NCBI GenBank assembly: GCA_029204045.2
Contig: CM055067.1
Span: 26,734,838-26,798,837 of the forward strand
DNA length: 64,000 bases
Reading direction: 5' to 3'
DNA from: Tillandsia leiboldiana
Lineage: Eukaryota; Streptophyta; Magnoliopsida; Poales; Bromeliaceae
Shown: piece after piece, positions 42,144-53,167 of the stretch
How the letters are laid out: each line of letters starts with the position of its first letter
Numbering within the stretch: the stretch's first letter is position 1
The notes under the pieces: model-generated
What the model saw: only the letters and a program-made list of their open reading frames with translations
Databases searched by the model: none
Told to the model about the DNA's origin: nothing
Translations under genes and position numbers: made by a program

Positions 42144-43289
42144 GTTGGTACCGACGGAGTTTTATCGAACAGTTGGCGGGCTTCCGCGTCTTTCCCCAAG
42201 CCACTGGGTTGTATCTGGTTGCGCTGCTAGGGTTTTCCTTCGATGATTACTTGTGTGCTTGTATGCTGCTTGTGGATGATGGGTGCGCCGATCCCTGGGT
42301 TGCTTGTTGCTTGCCTTCGATTTGGGGATTCCTGATGGCTGTTGCCTTTAGCTGCTGGTGCCTGATGTTGCCTCGTTGCCATTAGCTACTGGTAGATGAT
42401 GTGTGCGCCGATCCCTGGGATCGTGCCGCTCTAATACCAATTTGTAACAACCCGGACCCTTCGCAACCGCCGATGTTGACGTTGCTCTGAGGCCGGTACC
42501 GCGTCGGGGATGATGGGTCGTTAACTGTGGGATAATTGGGGATTTGGCAGTAAATTGGGAGGAGTTGGGAGATAGGAAGAAGGAAGTGAGTAGGGTTGGA
42601 GATAGAGAAGGGAAATTGGGAGAGAATTGGGGGAAAAGGATAGTTGGGGAAGGAGATGAGAATTGAGGGATTGAGGGGAGAGAGAGAGAGAGAGAGCTAG
42701 AGAGAAGCTTGAGAAAGAGGTAAAGATACTTGTATTAATTTTCTTGATCCCTATTACATCTGTAGCTATCTATATATATATAGTCCATCTCTAATGACCT
42801 CTATTATCTACTAATAGTACTACTCTATTATCTATACTAATAATCTCTCTAATGGGCCGAGCCCTTTACTGTGCGTTGGCCGAGCCTCCTCTATTGGGTC
42901 TCCTTTGGTCGGGCCTCCTCGGGTTGGGTTCCTGATATTGGGCATCTTGGTATGGGCCTCCTCTGGTTGGGATTCTCTGGTTGGGCCACTCTGGTTGCCT
43001 CTTAGGATGGGCCTCCTCCAGTTGGGCCCTTACAGTCCGGCGTCCTGATATTGGGGCTTTCACCCTAATCCTCCCGCACCAGTGGCTTCTCTGCGGGGGT
43101 TTCTCCCGAAGCTTCCCTCTTGCTCCTTCTCCTCCTCCGCTAGCCCTCTGCTTCCCTGTGCGCTCCTCCTTACACTGGGCTCCTCCAGAAGCTCCGATCT
43201 TGCGACCTCTCCTCCGCCTCTGGTCCTTCCACTGAGCTCCCCGACTCTTCCCACCGTGGAATTGCCCCTTGTCGGCGCCGGTTGTTACA

Positions 43290-43294
43290 CAATG
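43290..43294. repeat. Target-site duplication CAATG, right copy
   Basis: This matches 37350-37354; the Ty3 LTR resumes with TTTCGCAG. Confidence 0.93.
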
Positions 43295-44281
43295 TTTCGC
43301 AGATTCTAAGGTCGCGGGGAGAGTTGTTGGACAGCGGGGAGTTCTTTTGCAGTTTGGGGGTTTTGTGGACTTGGATTTGCGTTTCCGTGTGGGTGGTTGC
43401 TATATCCCTCTATTTCTGACATACTCACTAGGAATATTAGAGAGATCATTTTATTCGACTTATTGATTGATCAACACTCGTGGTTGGGATTATGCATGTG
43501 GGTTTGGACATGTGGATTGCTATGTTAGCACATAACCTTGCATGTGGATTTGATTATGATATTGAGGCCATGTAATTTACTTGGATGGTGGGTACCACTT
43601 GGGGATATTTTTGGACATGCATAGGTGCATAGTTATTTGTGGACGAATAGTGGTTTATATGTTTAATATTTGCTATTCATGTTGGAACGGTAAGGGACTT
43701 GGGATATCATGCTATATTGAATGTCAGGAATTGTTATCATGCTAAAACATAAGTCAGAAAATGATATCGGTATTCTTTCTATCTTCTCGGGACTTTTGCA
43801 TGCTTGTATGGACATCTAGTTAGGCCATTTCTTATCGCTACACTATCATGTTGGAACTTGACTTAGGAGAAACCATGCTTGCTTCTTTTCTCCTTATTCT
43901 TTAGTCAGGTGGTTCTTGTTGCTCGGGTTTGAGCAGGGGTACGGGATAGTGTAGCCGGGACCTAGGGGTCGGGGACAGGTGGTATTTGATTATGGGTTGT
44001 GGGGTATTGCGGCTACCACGGATAGTAGGCGGTTGACCGGATATGATTATTTTACCCGATTGTGGATTGGGGGTTATTGCGGCAACCGCGGATATTGGGC
44101 GGTTGACCGCATGTGTATTTATGCATTAGATTTCGGATCGGGGTTTTCTTTAGTGGAAGGATTTGTTCCACTTAGGCATTGTAGTGATCCAGTCCTGCTT
44201 TTATGATACTTATGACATGGTTGCTTTCCTCGTGTGGGTAGCTCCCCTCGAGTTCCCCTCTGGAGCGTGGGGGAGTTCCCC

Positions 44282-44855
44282 TGTGACGCCCCACTTCCCA
44301 GGGGGTCACCCATCCTAGAACTACTCTAGCTCTAGCACGCTTAACTCTCATAACCTCTTGGATCTTGCTACCATCCAAAATGCTATAGCCGGGTTAGAGA
44401 TTTAGTCCTATTATATCATTTATATAGAGGACTAATCCAAATTCCGGGGGTGTCACATTCTTCCCCCCGTTAAGCCCTGACGTCCACGTCAGGCTCAAGC
44501 ACACTCACAAGCACCAGGCGATGTGAGACTCGTCTCGCTAGCCTTAGCCGACCTTGTGAGGAGCTGCACTCCACTCACAACGGTCATTAGCCGGGGAGCC
44601 TCGCTCTACCCGCTATATAACCATGGCTCAGCCGAGACTCATCTCACATTTCCGGCTGGTGAATGTCTCTGATACCAACTGTGACGCCCCACTTCCCAGG
44701 GGGTCACCCATCCTAGAACTACTCTAGCTCTAGCACGCTTAACTCTCATAACCTCTTGGATCTTGCTACCATCCAAAATGCTATAGCCGGGTTAGAGATT
44801 TAGTCCTATTATATCATTTATATAGAGGACTAATCCAAATTTCGGGGGTGTCACA
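44282..44855 (-). mobile_element. Complete Cassandra TRIM, left member of an inverted pair
   Basis: The LTRs are 44282-44457 and 44680-44855 (176 bp) with a normal-length interior, and both carry the 5S-like segment. The left flank is Ty3 LTR. The right flank is the interior of another Cassandra in the opposite orientation, so no target duplication is present. Confidence 0.93.
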
Positions 44856-45217
44856 TGAGTCTCGGCTGAGCCAGGGTTATATAGCGGGTAGAGCGAGTCT
44901 CCCCCGGCTAATGACCGTTGTGGGTGGAGTGCAGCTCCCCACAAGGTCGGCTAAGGCTAGCGAGACGAGTCTCACATCGCCTGGTGCTTGTGAGTGTGCT
45001 TGAGCCTGACGTGGACGTCAGGGCTTAAAGGGGGGAAGAATGTGACACCCCCAGAATTTGGATTAGTCCTATATATAAATGATATAATAGGACTAAATCT
45101 CTTAACCCGGCTATAACATTTTGGATGGTAGAAAGATCCAAGAGGTTATGAGAGTTAAACGTGCTAGAGCTAGAGTAGTTCTAGGATGGGTGACTCCCTG
45201 GGAAGTTGGGCGTCACA
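44856..45217 (+). mobile_element. Partial Cassandra TRIM, right member of an inverted pair
   Basis: It starts inside the interior at TGAGTCTCGGCTGAG and ends with one LTR (45041-45217) that abuts SIRE-3 gag. The 5' LTR and PBS are missing. GTGACTCCCTGG replaces GTGACCCCCTGG in its 5S-like segment. Confidence 0.9.
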
Positions 45218-46147
45218 TGTTCACACCATCAAACCTAGGTCGAAATGGACCAAGGAAGAGATTGACTCATCTTCTTACAATGGCAAAGGAATTAACGCCT
45301 TATTTAATGCTTTGTCGCAAACTGAGTTCTCTCGCGTCTCGGCATGTGAGACTGCGAAAGAAATCTGGGATGTTCTACAAGTTACACATGAGGGAACAAA
45401 CCTTGTGAAGATTCAAAACCTGCAAATGCTTATGAGCAAGTTCGACTCTATTTTCATGGCAGAAAATGAATCTTTCACAGATTATTATACACGATTGCAA
45501 GACATCGTGAATACATGTTCTAACTTGGGAGAGAAAATTTCAGAATTTAAAGTTGTAAGAAAGATTTTAAGGACTCTTCCTGAAAGATTTCGTTCCAAGG
45601 TTATAGCCATTGAAACTATTAAACACCCGGACGAAATCCGTGTAGAAGAATTAGTTGGTGCACTTCAAACATATGAAATGACATTTCCTACTAACAATTC
45701 TTCTGGAAAGGCATCTACTTCTAAGTCTTCAGGTTTTGCGTTGAAAACAACAAAAGAAGAAGACGCGGATTCTTCCTCCTCAGACGATGACGAGAATCTA
45801 TCTATGGAGGATTTTGAGAAGCAACTTGCTCTCTTGATAAGAAAATTTCGCCGAAACTTTCGAAGGGGTAATTCAAGTAAAACTTCATCCTTCGTAAAGT
45901 CGAAGATAGGCAAAGGTTCTTCAAGTTACAAGTCAAGAAAGCAAGAGAGTTTTTCAAAGGATAAGAAAAGCTCAGAGGGACAAATCCAATGCTTCAAGTG
46001 CCGAGGGTACAGCCATATCTCAACGGAATGTCCCAATAAGAATCCGTCGAAGAAGAAAGCGATGCAAGCCGTCACTTGGGATGACACCTCAACGTCAAAT
46101 GAGTCATCTTCCAGTGATGAAGAAAATAACGCAACGACGTTCCACGC
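45218..46147 (+). pseudogene. gag: SIRE-3 gag, first piece
   Basis: The frame reads HTIKPRSKWTKEEIDSSSYN onward, about 300 residues, matching residues 55-361 of SIRE-2 Gag, including the first zinc knuckle (CFKCRGYSHISTEC). The first 54 or so residues are absent, replaced by Cassandra. The Tekay-type element cuts it at NATTFHA. The region continues at 59582 after the CACGC duplication. Confidence 0.92.
46143..46147. repeat. Target-site duplication CACGC, left copy (Tekay-type element)
   Basis: CACGC precedes TGTCACGTCC and recurs at 59582-59586; gag reading resumes after it. Confidence 0.95.
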
Positions 46148-48718
46148 TGTCACGTCCCGGAGGTCTAAGGATACGCGGAAAAAGCTTATATATTTTTTTC
46201 TGAATAAATAAGTATCGACCTCCCGCCAGTGCGTGTCAGACCCGCCACATATACAAATTCACTCTTCAATCGGACAGAGTCTCCTTTGTATATGCACGGT
46301 GTCACATTTACAACAGCAACAACAACAACATTCTTTAACCACACGGTCACAGTGAACAAGGAAGGAAAGGTAAATTCATTCAATCACATCAAGAGTTAAA
46401 CTACAGGTTTTGCAAACGGTGTCCACACGACACCCAGTTTTTGATAACATTTACACATTAACACTAAAGCGGCCATATCTTTTTGAAAGGATAAATCCAG
46501 GGGTTTACCAAGATTGTGCCCACACGGCACTTCGTTTTGGAAAGCATTTTCGAAACCATTTTGTTTGTTATAAACTATGCCGCATAAAAGTTCGTAAAAG
46601 CATATCAAATCCACAGTGCTAACTAATTGACTATCCATCATCCCACATGATCCACATTCAAGCAAATTAAACTAACAGTTAACTGAAAGGAGAAAAGAGA
46701 TAAACCGAAACGAAAATAGCGTAATAAAGCCTCCTACGGCTAAGGTCCTCTCGACGCAGTCTCACCACCGTCCCAGTTATTACACCTAGTCGGACCTGTC
46801 ACAGTGTGGGAAGTCAGTGACAAATAAAGTAGATGTTTCAACAATTTAGAATAACTTAAAAATAAAACAAGTACACCGGAACCTTTCGCTTTTCCACCTC
46901 ATGTGTCCACCTCACTTGATTTAATTACAACTGGTACCTGTCGGGGAGTCGACGATCTCCCCTCGTGCACAATTACTTTACTTGCGTGATGCTTTTAACC
47001 CCTTCACGGAGCTAGTGCGGCACTTTTAGTTGTCGTGAAGAGGTCCCCACCGGCACCTACACAAATCGTGGGGCACACGGGTCCTTTAGACCACTTCTCC
47101 GGAAAAGTACACCCATGCGGAGGCCAATCCGCCTGTGTACGTGCAGTATCCAAAAACATGGTTTGCCGAAGTCGGCGTGTATCAAGCACCGCGACCCTCA
47201 GTCGCCACAATTTAATAATGAAAGAACAATACACATTCATGCGAAAGGTTTAATAGTTCATCTACTTTATTAGACAGATTATTAAGTCTTTTACGATGAT
47301 ATGGTGCACTTATTGCACTCGTTGCACTTATTGCAAGGGTACCCACCTGGTTGCGGGAAGATCGGAGCACTTGGATCTTTTAACTCACTCCCGCTGCACA
47401 CCTGGACCTAAAGGAGTCCCCAAAGAATATGATCATCAATATAACGCACTAACATCGCGAAAACGGAAGTCCGAAACTAACCATGTGAAGAAAAACCCAA
47501 AAACGGCACAATTACGACACCTAACGGGTCCCCGCGCGGACGCCGCCGCCCGCGGATGCCCCGCGCGCCCCGAAACCGCGTGGTGTGCGTCCGCAGGTGG
47601 CGCCTGCGCGGCGCGCGCTTGCCCCGCGGGTGCCCCGCGCGGCGCCCGCCTGCCCCTCGGGTGCCCCGCGCGGCGCAAGGTCGCGCGGCGTGCGCCCGGG
47701 GCGGTGCTCACGCGGCGCCCGCGTAGCATGCGCCCGCCCGCGGGCGCCCCGCGCGGCGCAAGGCCGCTCGGTTGCGCGCCCGGGGCGGCGCCCGCGCGGC
47801 ACCAGCGCGGCGCAGCCCGCCCGCGGGCGCCCCGCGGGGCGCAAGGCCGCGCGGTTGCGCGCCCGGGGCAGCTCCCGCGCGGCGCTCGCGCGGCGCCGCC
47901 CGCCCGCGGGCGCCCCGCGCGGCGCAAGGCCGCGCGGTTGCGTGCCCGGGGGTGCCGCCCGCGCGGCACACAAGTGGCGCCGGCGTCGTCCGCCCGCCCG
48001 CGCGGTGCCCTGGCGGCACCGCGCGTCGTCCGCCCGCCCACTCCGTGCCCTAGGTCGCGCGGTGGTGGCGGCGGGGTCGGCGATGACGTCGGGGACGGAA
48101 ACGGCGATGAAGACAATGAAAAAGACACCGAAAAACCCCCAAAAACAACGAAACCGAAATCACTTACCGAAATTCCCGACGGGGGAGTCGACCGATCGCA
48201 CACCTAGTCTCCGGTACGTTGTTCGAGGTGATCGGATTCCTCCGTCTCCTTCCTCTTTCTTTCTTTCTCCTCCTCCGGTTAGGGTTCCGTCTTTTCCTTC
48301 TCTTTTTCTCCCTCGTTCTCTCCGGCTAGGGTTTCTCTTTTTTGCGAAAAGTGGGATTTTCCTTTTGGTACGTACAATTAAATCCCACCCTTTTAATTTC
48401 TGCCACCGATTAATTAATTCTTTAATTAATTAATCCCACGGGATAAACCCACATTTCCTCGTAAAATGTGCAGGATATTTTACACGGATTCCGATGCACG
48501 TTAAGTCACCGCAACTCTAAAAACCCTGTTCCGGGAGATCCCTATGTCGGATTTCATATCCGCTTGCACCGTCGGTCTTCGTTTTTCGTCCTCTTTCACA
48601 GAAAAATACTCATGCACCACACCGACCGACTTACAGAAACTCGATAATTTCGATCCACTAAAAGGGGTACTTTATTAGAAGGAGGATAAAATATCACTAA
48701 AAAGTCGTGTCATTACAC
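46148..48718 (-). mobile_element. 3' LTR of the Tekay-type element
   Basis: The LTR is 2571 bp. On the minus strand it begins TGTAATGACACGAC and ends GACGTGACA. A donor-like TTTCG/GTAAGTGA is at about 48166. A GC-rich tract (47510-48070) has about 84-bp units. It is 75 bp longer than its partner, mostly in that tract. Confidence 0.93.
47510..48070. repeat. GC-rich tract with about 84-bp units in Tekay LTR
   Basis: CCCGCGGGCGCCCCGCG-type words recur near 47737, 47819 and 47903. The long Ala/Arg/Gly/Pro frames on both strands are artefacts. The counterpart in the other LTR is 58455-58930. Confidence 0.75.
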
Positions 48719-48753
48719 CACTCACACTTTATAAGAAGTTTCATCCTCGAAAC
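48719..48753 (-). other. Polypurine-tract region of the Tekay-type element
   Basis: On the minus strand TTTCGAGGATGAAACTTC, then TATAAAGTGTGAGTGG, leads into the LTR. It lies between the chromodomain and the LTR, and the last part takes the usual place of the plus-strand primer, though it is purine-poor for that role. Confidence 0.55.
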
Positions 48754-51700
48754 TTAATTACAATTCTCGCTAAACAACTCGGAAAAACATTCCTTCATTT
48801 TCGATTCCAGTTCCCACGTCGCTTTGCGTTCCTCGTGGTTGCTCCACTGGACCTTTACATAGGGAATGGTCCGATTGCGCAATTTCTTATCCTCTCGTGC
48901 CAAGATCCGCACCGGCGTCTCCTCGACGCTTAAATCCTCTCGTAACTCGATCGTGGATACATCTAGGGCGTGGGAGGGGTCGGGGAGGTACTTCCGGAGC
49001 ATTGAAACGTGAAACACGTTGTGGACTCGATCGAGGTTCGGCGGCAGGGCCAACCGGTACGCCACCGGGCCCACGCGTTCTAGGATCTCGAACGATCCCA
49101 CGTACCTCGGACTTAACTTTCCCTTCAGTCCGAAACGTCGGGTCCCCTTTGAAGGCGAAACTCGGAGCAACGCGTGCTCACCCACCATGAATTCCAAATC
49201 CCGTCGTCTATGGTCCGCGTAACTTTTCTGTCTGCTCTGGGCGGTCAGCAGCCGTTGTTTGATCAGACACACCTTTGCCTCGGTCTCCTCCACTAAATCT
49301 GGGCCCAAAACTTGCGCTCTCCCAAGTCATCCCAGCATATTGGAGACCGACAGCGGTGCCCATACAGAGCCTCGTATGGCGCCATTTGAATGCTGGCTTG
49401 ATAACTGCTGTTGTAGGCGAATTCCACAAGGGGTAGGTATCGAGACCACCCTTCGCCCAAGTCAAGTACGCATGCCCGGAGCATGTCTTCGAGGATTTGG
49501 ATCACCCGCTCCGATTGTCCGTCAGTTTGCGGGTGAAAAGCCGTGCTGAAATGCAGTTTGGTTCCCATTGCTCGTTGCATGCTCTGCCAAAAGTTCGACA
49601 CAAATCGCGTGTCTCTGTCCGATCGGTACTCCATGCAACCTCACTATCTCATTAATGTATGTTTGCGCCAGTCGTTCCCGAGCCCACGTCGTATGTATGT
49701 GCAGGAAGTGGGCCGATTTCGTCAAACGATCCACTATGACCCATATCGCATCATGTCCCTGTGGCGATCTCGGGAATCCGGTCACAAAATCCATCGTAAT
49801 CATCTCCCACTTCCATTCCGGCACCGGCAGCGGTTGTAACTTCCCTACTGGGCGTTGATGCTCGGCCTTTACCCGTTGGCACACCAGGCAATGTGCCACG
49901 AATCGGGTCACGTCTCCCTTCAATTTAGGCCACCAGAAGGTTTGCTTTATATCTTTGTACATCTTCGTTCCCCCAGGGTGCACTGCGTAGGGGGCAGTAT
50001 GCGCTTCCCTCAGAATCTCCTCTTTGAGTTCCGGTAGGTCCGGCATGCAGATTCGTCCTCGGAATCGTATTGTGCCATCAGAGCCTATTGCGAAATTGCC
50101 CCCTTAGTCTAAGGGTACTCTGTCTCGCACAAGTTGTAACTGGGTATCTTTCGATTGTCCTTCTAAGATCCTGTCTAGCAGGGTGGGTCTGACCACCAGG
50201 GTCGTGAGTCATGCGACCGTACCCGTTGGCACCACCTCTAGCCTCAATTGCGATAACTCTGCAATCAGGCGGTCCTGCTGGGTAATAGCACTTACCCCTG
50301 CTCCTTCTGTCTTCCCCTTGCGGCTCAAGGCGTCGGCCACCACATTTGCCTTCCCCGGGTGGTAGTGGATCGACAAGTCATAGTCTTTCAGTAGCTCGAG
50401 CCACCGCCTTTGCCGCAAGTTTAGCTCCTTCTGGGTGAAGAGGTACTTGAGGCTCTGATGATCGGAATACCCATCGCAGTGTGTCCCGTACAAATAATGT
50501 CTCCACAACTTGAGGACAAACACGACTGCCACCAGCTCCAAGTCGTGCACAGGATAATTTGTCTCGTACTCCTTTAGTTGTCTTGACGCATAGGCTATGA
50601 CCTTACCCCATTGCATAAGCACACCTCCGAGGCCGTTTCGCGACGCATCGCAATAAACCTCATAGTCTTCCCCAGGTTCCGGTAAGGCGAGGACCGGGGC
50701 CCGCGTTAATCTGTCCTTGAGTTCTTCAAAACTCTTCTGGCATTGGTCCGTCCAGATAAACTTCTCCCCCTTCCGGGTCAGGCGAGTCAGGGGAGTGGCT
50801 ATCTTGGAGAAGCCCTCCACAAAACGCCTGTAATACCCTACCAGACCCAGGAAGCTTCGAATCTCGGTTACTGTTGTCGGTCGGGGCCAGTCTGTCACCG
50901 AGTCTATCTTCCTCGGGTCTACCGCAATTCCAGACGCCGAAACAACATGCCCTAAAAAGTCCACCTCGCAGAGCCAAAACTCACACTTTTGAGTTTGGCA
51001 TAGAGTTTCCGATCCCGGAGGGTCTGAAGGACTATACGTAGGTGCTCCTCATGTTCCTCATCCGTACGGGAGTAGATGAGGATATCATCAATGAAGACCA
51101 CTACGAATAAATCTAAGAAGGGTTTGAACACCCTGTTCATCATGTCCATAAATACCGCTGGGGCATTGGTGAGCCCGAACGGCATTACCGTGAATTCATA
51201 GTGGCCGTAGCGCGTCCGGAAGGCCGTTTTGGGGATGTCCTCACCCCTAACTCTGAGTTGATGTTACCCGGACTGCAGGTCAATCTTTGAGAATACTATT
51301 GCCCCTTGTAACTGGTCGAATAGGTCGTCGATCCTCGGCAGGGGGTATTTATTCTTAATGGTGACCTTGTTTATTTCCCGGTAGCCTATGCAAAAACGAA
51401 GGCTTCCGTCCTTCTTTCTTACGAACAGAACGGGCGCGCCCCATGGCGACACGCTCGGTCTGATGAAGCCTTTATCCAAAAGGTCCTCCAGCTGCGCCTT
51501 GAGTTCCTTCAACTCGGCGAAAGCCATCCTATACGGTGCTTTGGTGATGGGTTTAGTGCCTGGGAGAAGCTCAATAGGGAATTCGACCTCTCGTTCAGGT
51601 GGCATCCCAGGGAGTTCCGCCGGAAATACAACCGGAAATTCCCTTACGACTGAGACGTCGGATCTAACTTGCACTGCGGCCCCACGCGACCTATCGGTCT

Positions 51701-51860
51701 CCCGAGTCCTTAATTGCAAGGTAAGGGGTGGGACCCATTTAATCCTTACATAACCCCTAACAGGTCTCACTAAGAACGATAGGGTCTCCTTTACCCCGAA
51801 ACTCGCCCACGCGCGTAGGCCGGGAAGGGTTCGACTAATACCTAATGATTTCTCCCCCAA
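48754..51860 (-). pseudogene. pol: Tekay-type pol: RT, RNase H, integrase, chromodomain
   Basis: Minus strand, in order: RT from 51860 (GFIRPSVSPWGAPVLFVRKK, GYREINKVTIKNKYPLPRID, then VVVFIDDILIYSR near 51090), and RNase H (YCDASRNGLGGVL, VVADALSRKG). Integrase follows with its zinc region (HPGGTKMYKDIKQTFWW.. CLVCQR), TMDFVTGFP and FHPQTDGQSERV. The chromodomain (PVRILAREDKKLRNRTIPYV, VQWSNHEERKATWE) ends at 48754. Breaks: stop near 51262, frameshift near 50990, stops near 50206 and 50105, and frameshifts near 49640 and 49305. The chromodomain would direct integration to marked chromatin. Upstream protease is absent. Confidence 0.93.
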
Positions 51861-51868
51861 ACCGCACT

Positions 51869-51873
51869 AGGCA
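51869..51873. repeat. Target-site duplication AGGCA, left copy (Cassandra)
   Basis: AGGCA recurs at 52453-52457 on the other side of the Cassandra. Confidence 0.9.
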
Positions 51874-52452
51874 TATGACGCCCCACTTCCCAGGGGGTCA
51901 CCCATCCTAGAACTACTCTAGCTCTAGCACGCTTAACTCTCATAACCTCTTGGATCTTGCTACCATCCAAAATGCTATAGCCTGGTTAAGAGATTTAGTC
52001 CTATTATATCATTTATATATAGGACTAATCCAAATTCCGGGGGTGTCACATTCTTCCCCCCTTTAAGCCCTGACGTCCACGTCAGGCTCAAGCACACTCA
52101 CAAGCACCAGGCGATGTGAGACTCGTCTCGCTAGCCTTAGCCGACCTTGTGAGGAGCTGCACTCCACTCACAACGGTCATTAGCCGGGGGGGAGCCTCGC
52201 TCTACCCGCTATATAACCCTGGCTCAGCGGAGACTCATCTCACATTTTCGGCTGGTGAATGGCTCTGATACCAACTATGACGCCCCACTTCCCAGGGGGT
52301 CACCCATCCTAGAACTACTTTAGCTCTAGCACGCTTAACTCTCATAACCTCTTGGATCTTACTACCATCCAAAATGCTATAGCCTGGTTAAGAGATTTAG
52401 TCCTATTATATCATTTATATATAGGACTAATCCAAATTCCGGGGGTGTCACA
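51874..52452 (-). mobile_element. Complete Cassandra TRIM inside the Tekay-type element
   Basis: The LTRs are 51874-52050 and 52276-52452 (177 bp). The interior is of normal length with a PBS and purine tract. The target AGGCA is duplicated. Both LTRs end TATGACGCC on the plus strand where other copies have TGTGACGCC, so the conserved terminal CA on the sense strand is changed to TA in both. Confidence 0.93.
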
Positions 52453-53167
52453 AGGCACGTCAGGGAGTAGGGGATGGAAAAGACAAGAGAGAGAGAGAGA
52501 AAGAGTCGGACGAGGGTAGTATGCTTAGGTGTAACCGGTGCTCCTAATCAGAGAGGAAACAGAAGTTACCTGCTGTCACTTGTTCTGAGACATCGCGTCT
52601 TCCACCGAGGTAGTTCGGGGAGTCCGTCCACGAAAGGACGGGCTTTGTGAGATTCATCTCTTATGACAAAGGGAACACAGTTGATCAACCTCACAAATGC
52701 CCGTTGGTACCCCATAACCGTCCGCCTTCCTTGCTTGATGTGCTTCAAGTCATCTTCCATTTGCTGTTTGATGCTGTCGGAGAAAAATGCCCCAAACAGT
52801 TTTTCTCGGAACGAGGATCAAGATGGAAGGGCGGTGCCCTCTGAGGGGTCCGAGCACACCGTCTTCCACCCATGCGGGCGTTTCCCCCTAGAAAGTGGAC
52901 GACTAAGGGGACCCGTTCATGTTCCTCCATCAATAGGTCTTCAAAAAGCTTTTCCATGGTATCCACCCATTTTTCTACGACCCAGGGGTCGGTCGTTTCT
53001 CCCTCAAAGATGGGCGGATCGTACTTCTTGAACTCTGCCAGGTTCGTCCTAACTCGTTCACGTTCAGTTCGCTGATCTGTAGTCCCTCCTGTAGCTGTGG
53101 TACTCCCGGGAGTAGGGGTCGTCGCTGCCTCTCTTGCCGAGTCTCCCGCAGTCGCTCCCGGTACGGG
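52453..53167 (-). pseudogene. gag: Tekay-type gag, C-terminal part of capsid region
   Basis: The frame holds PGATAGDSAREAATTPTPGS, then FKKYDPPIFEGETTDPWVVE and LFEDLLMEEHERVPLVVHFL, the plant Ty3 capsid (retrotrans_gag) signature. After a frameshift near 52800 it goes on with HIKQGRRTVMGYQRAFVRLI and PFVDGLPELPR. It loses frame again before 52560. No CCHC knuckle and no protease follow; the next recognisable coding is RT. The upstream part lies at 56529-56863, beyond the solo LTR. Confidence 0.88.
53163..53167. repeat. Target-site duplication ACGGG, left copy (solo LTR)
   Basis: ACGGG recurs at 56529-56533. Confidence 0.93.

Larger units (their letters stand above)
37355..43289 (-). mobile_element. 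Non-autonomous LTR retrotransposon without pol
   Basis: The LTRs are 37355-38964 (holding a Cassandra; about 830 bp without it) and 42443-43289 (847 bp), with the target CAATG on both sides. The LTR ends TGTAACAACC and GGTTGTTACA are 10-bp perfect inverses. The PBS (reverse of TTGGTATTAGAGC) lies at about 42428-42442 and a purine tract (reverse of TTTTAAGGGGAAGGGAT) at about 38965-38981, so it reads on the minus strand. The interior has Gag-like frames but no protease, RT or integrase. A GA microsatellite lies in each LTR (about 37590-37613 and 42680-42697). Confidence 0.88.
35868..44281 (+). mobile_element. Ty3 LTR (LTR-A type), split by a nested element and cut by Cassandra
   Basis: It begins TGTGAGGACCCGAATTTCC after a purine tract, like the solo LTR at 53168. 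The LTR pieces are 35868-37354 and 43290-44281; the 5.9 kb between is an insertion with target CAATG. A TATA-like CTATTTATACCCC is at about 36804-36816 and a donor-like AAGAG/GTAAGG at 37026. The right piece resembles the start of the window. It ends at 44281 where an inverted Cassandra abuts, so its 3' end is lost. Confidence 0.82.

Noticed and set aside
37355..43289. DNA transposon because of the inverted TGTAACAACC/GGTTGTTACA ends
   Set aside because: The inverted ends belong to each LTR; the element has two direct LTRs, a priming site, a purine tract and a 5-bp duplication.
47296..48433. Long Ala/Arg/Gly-rich frames in the Tekay LTRs (also 58387-59071)
   Set aside because: They are in GC-rich LTR repeats on both strands, repeated in both LTRs, with no protein similarity seen.
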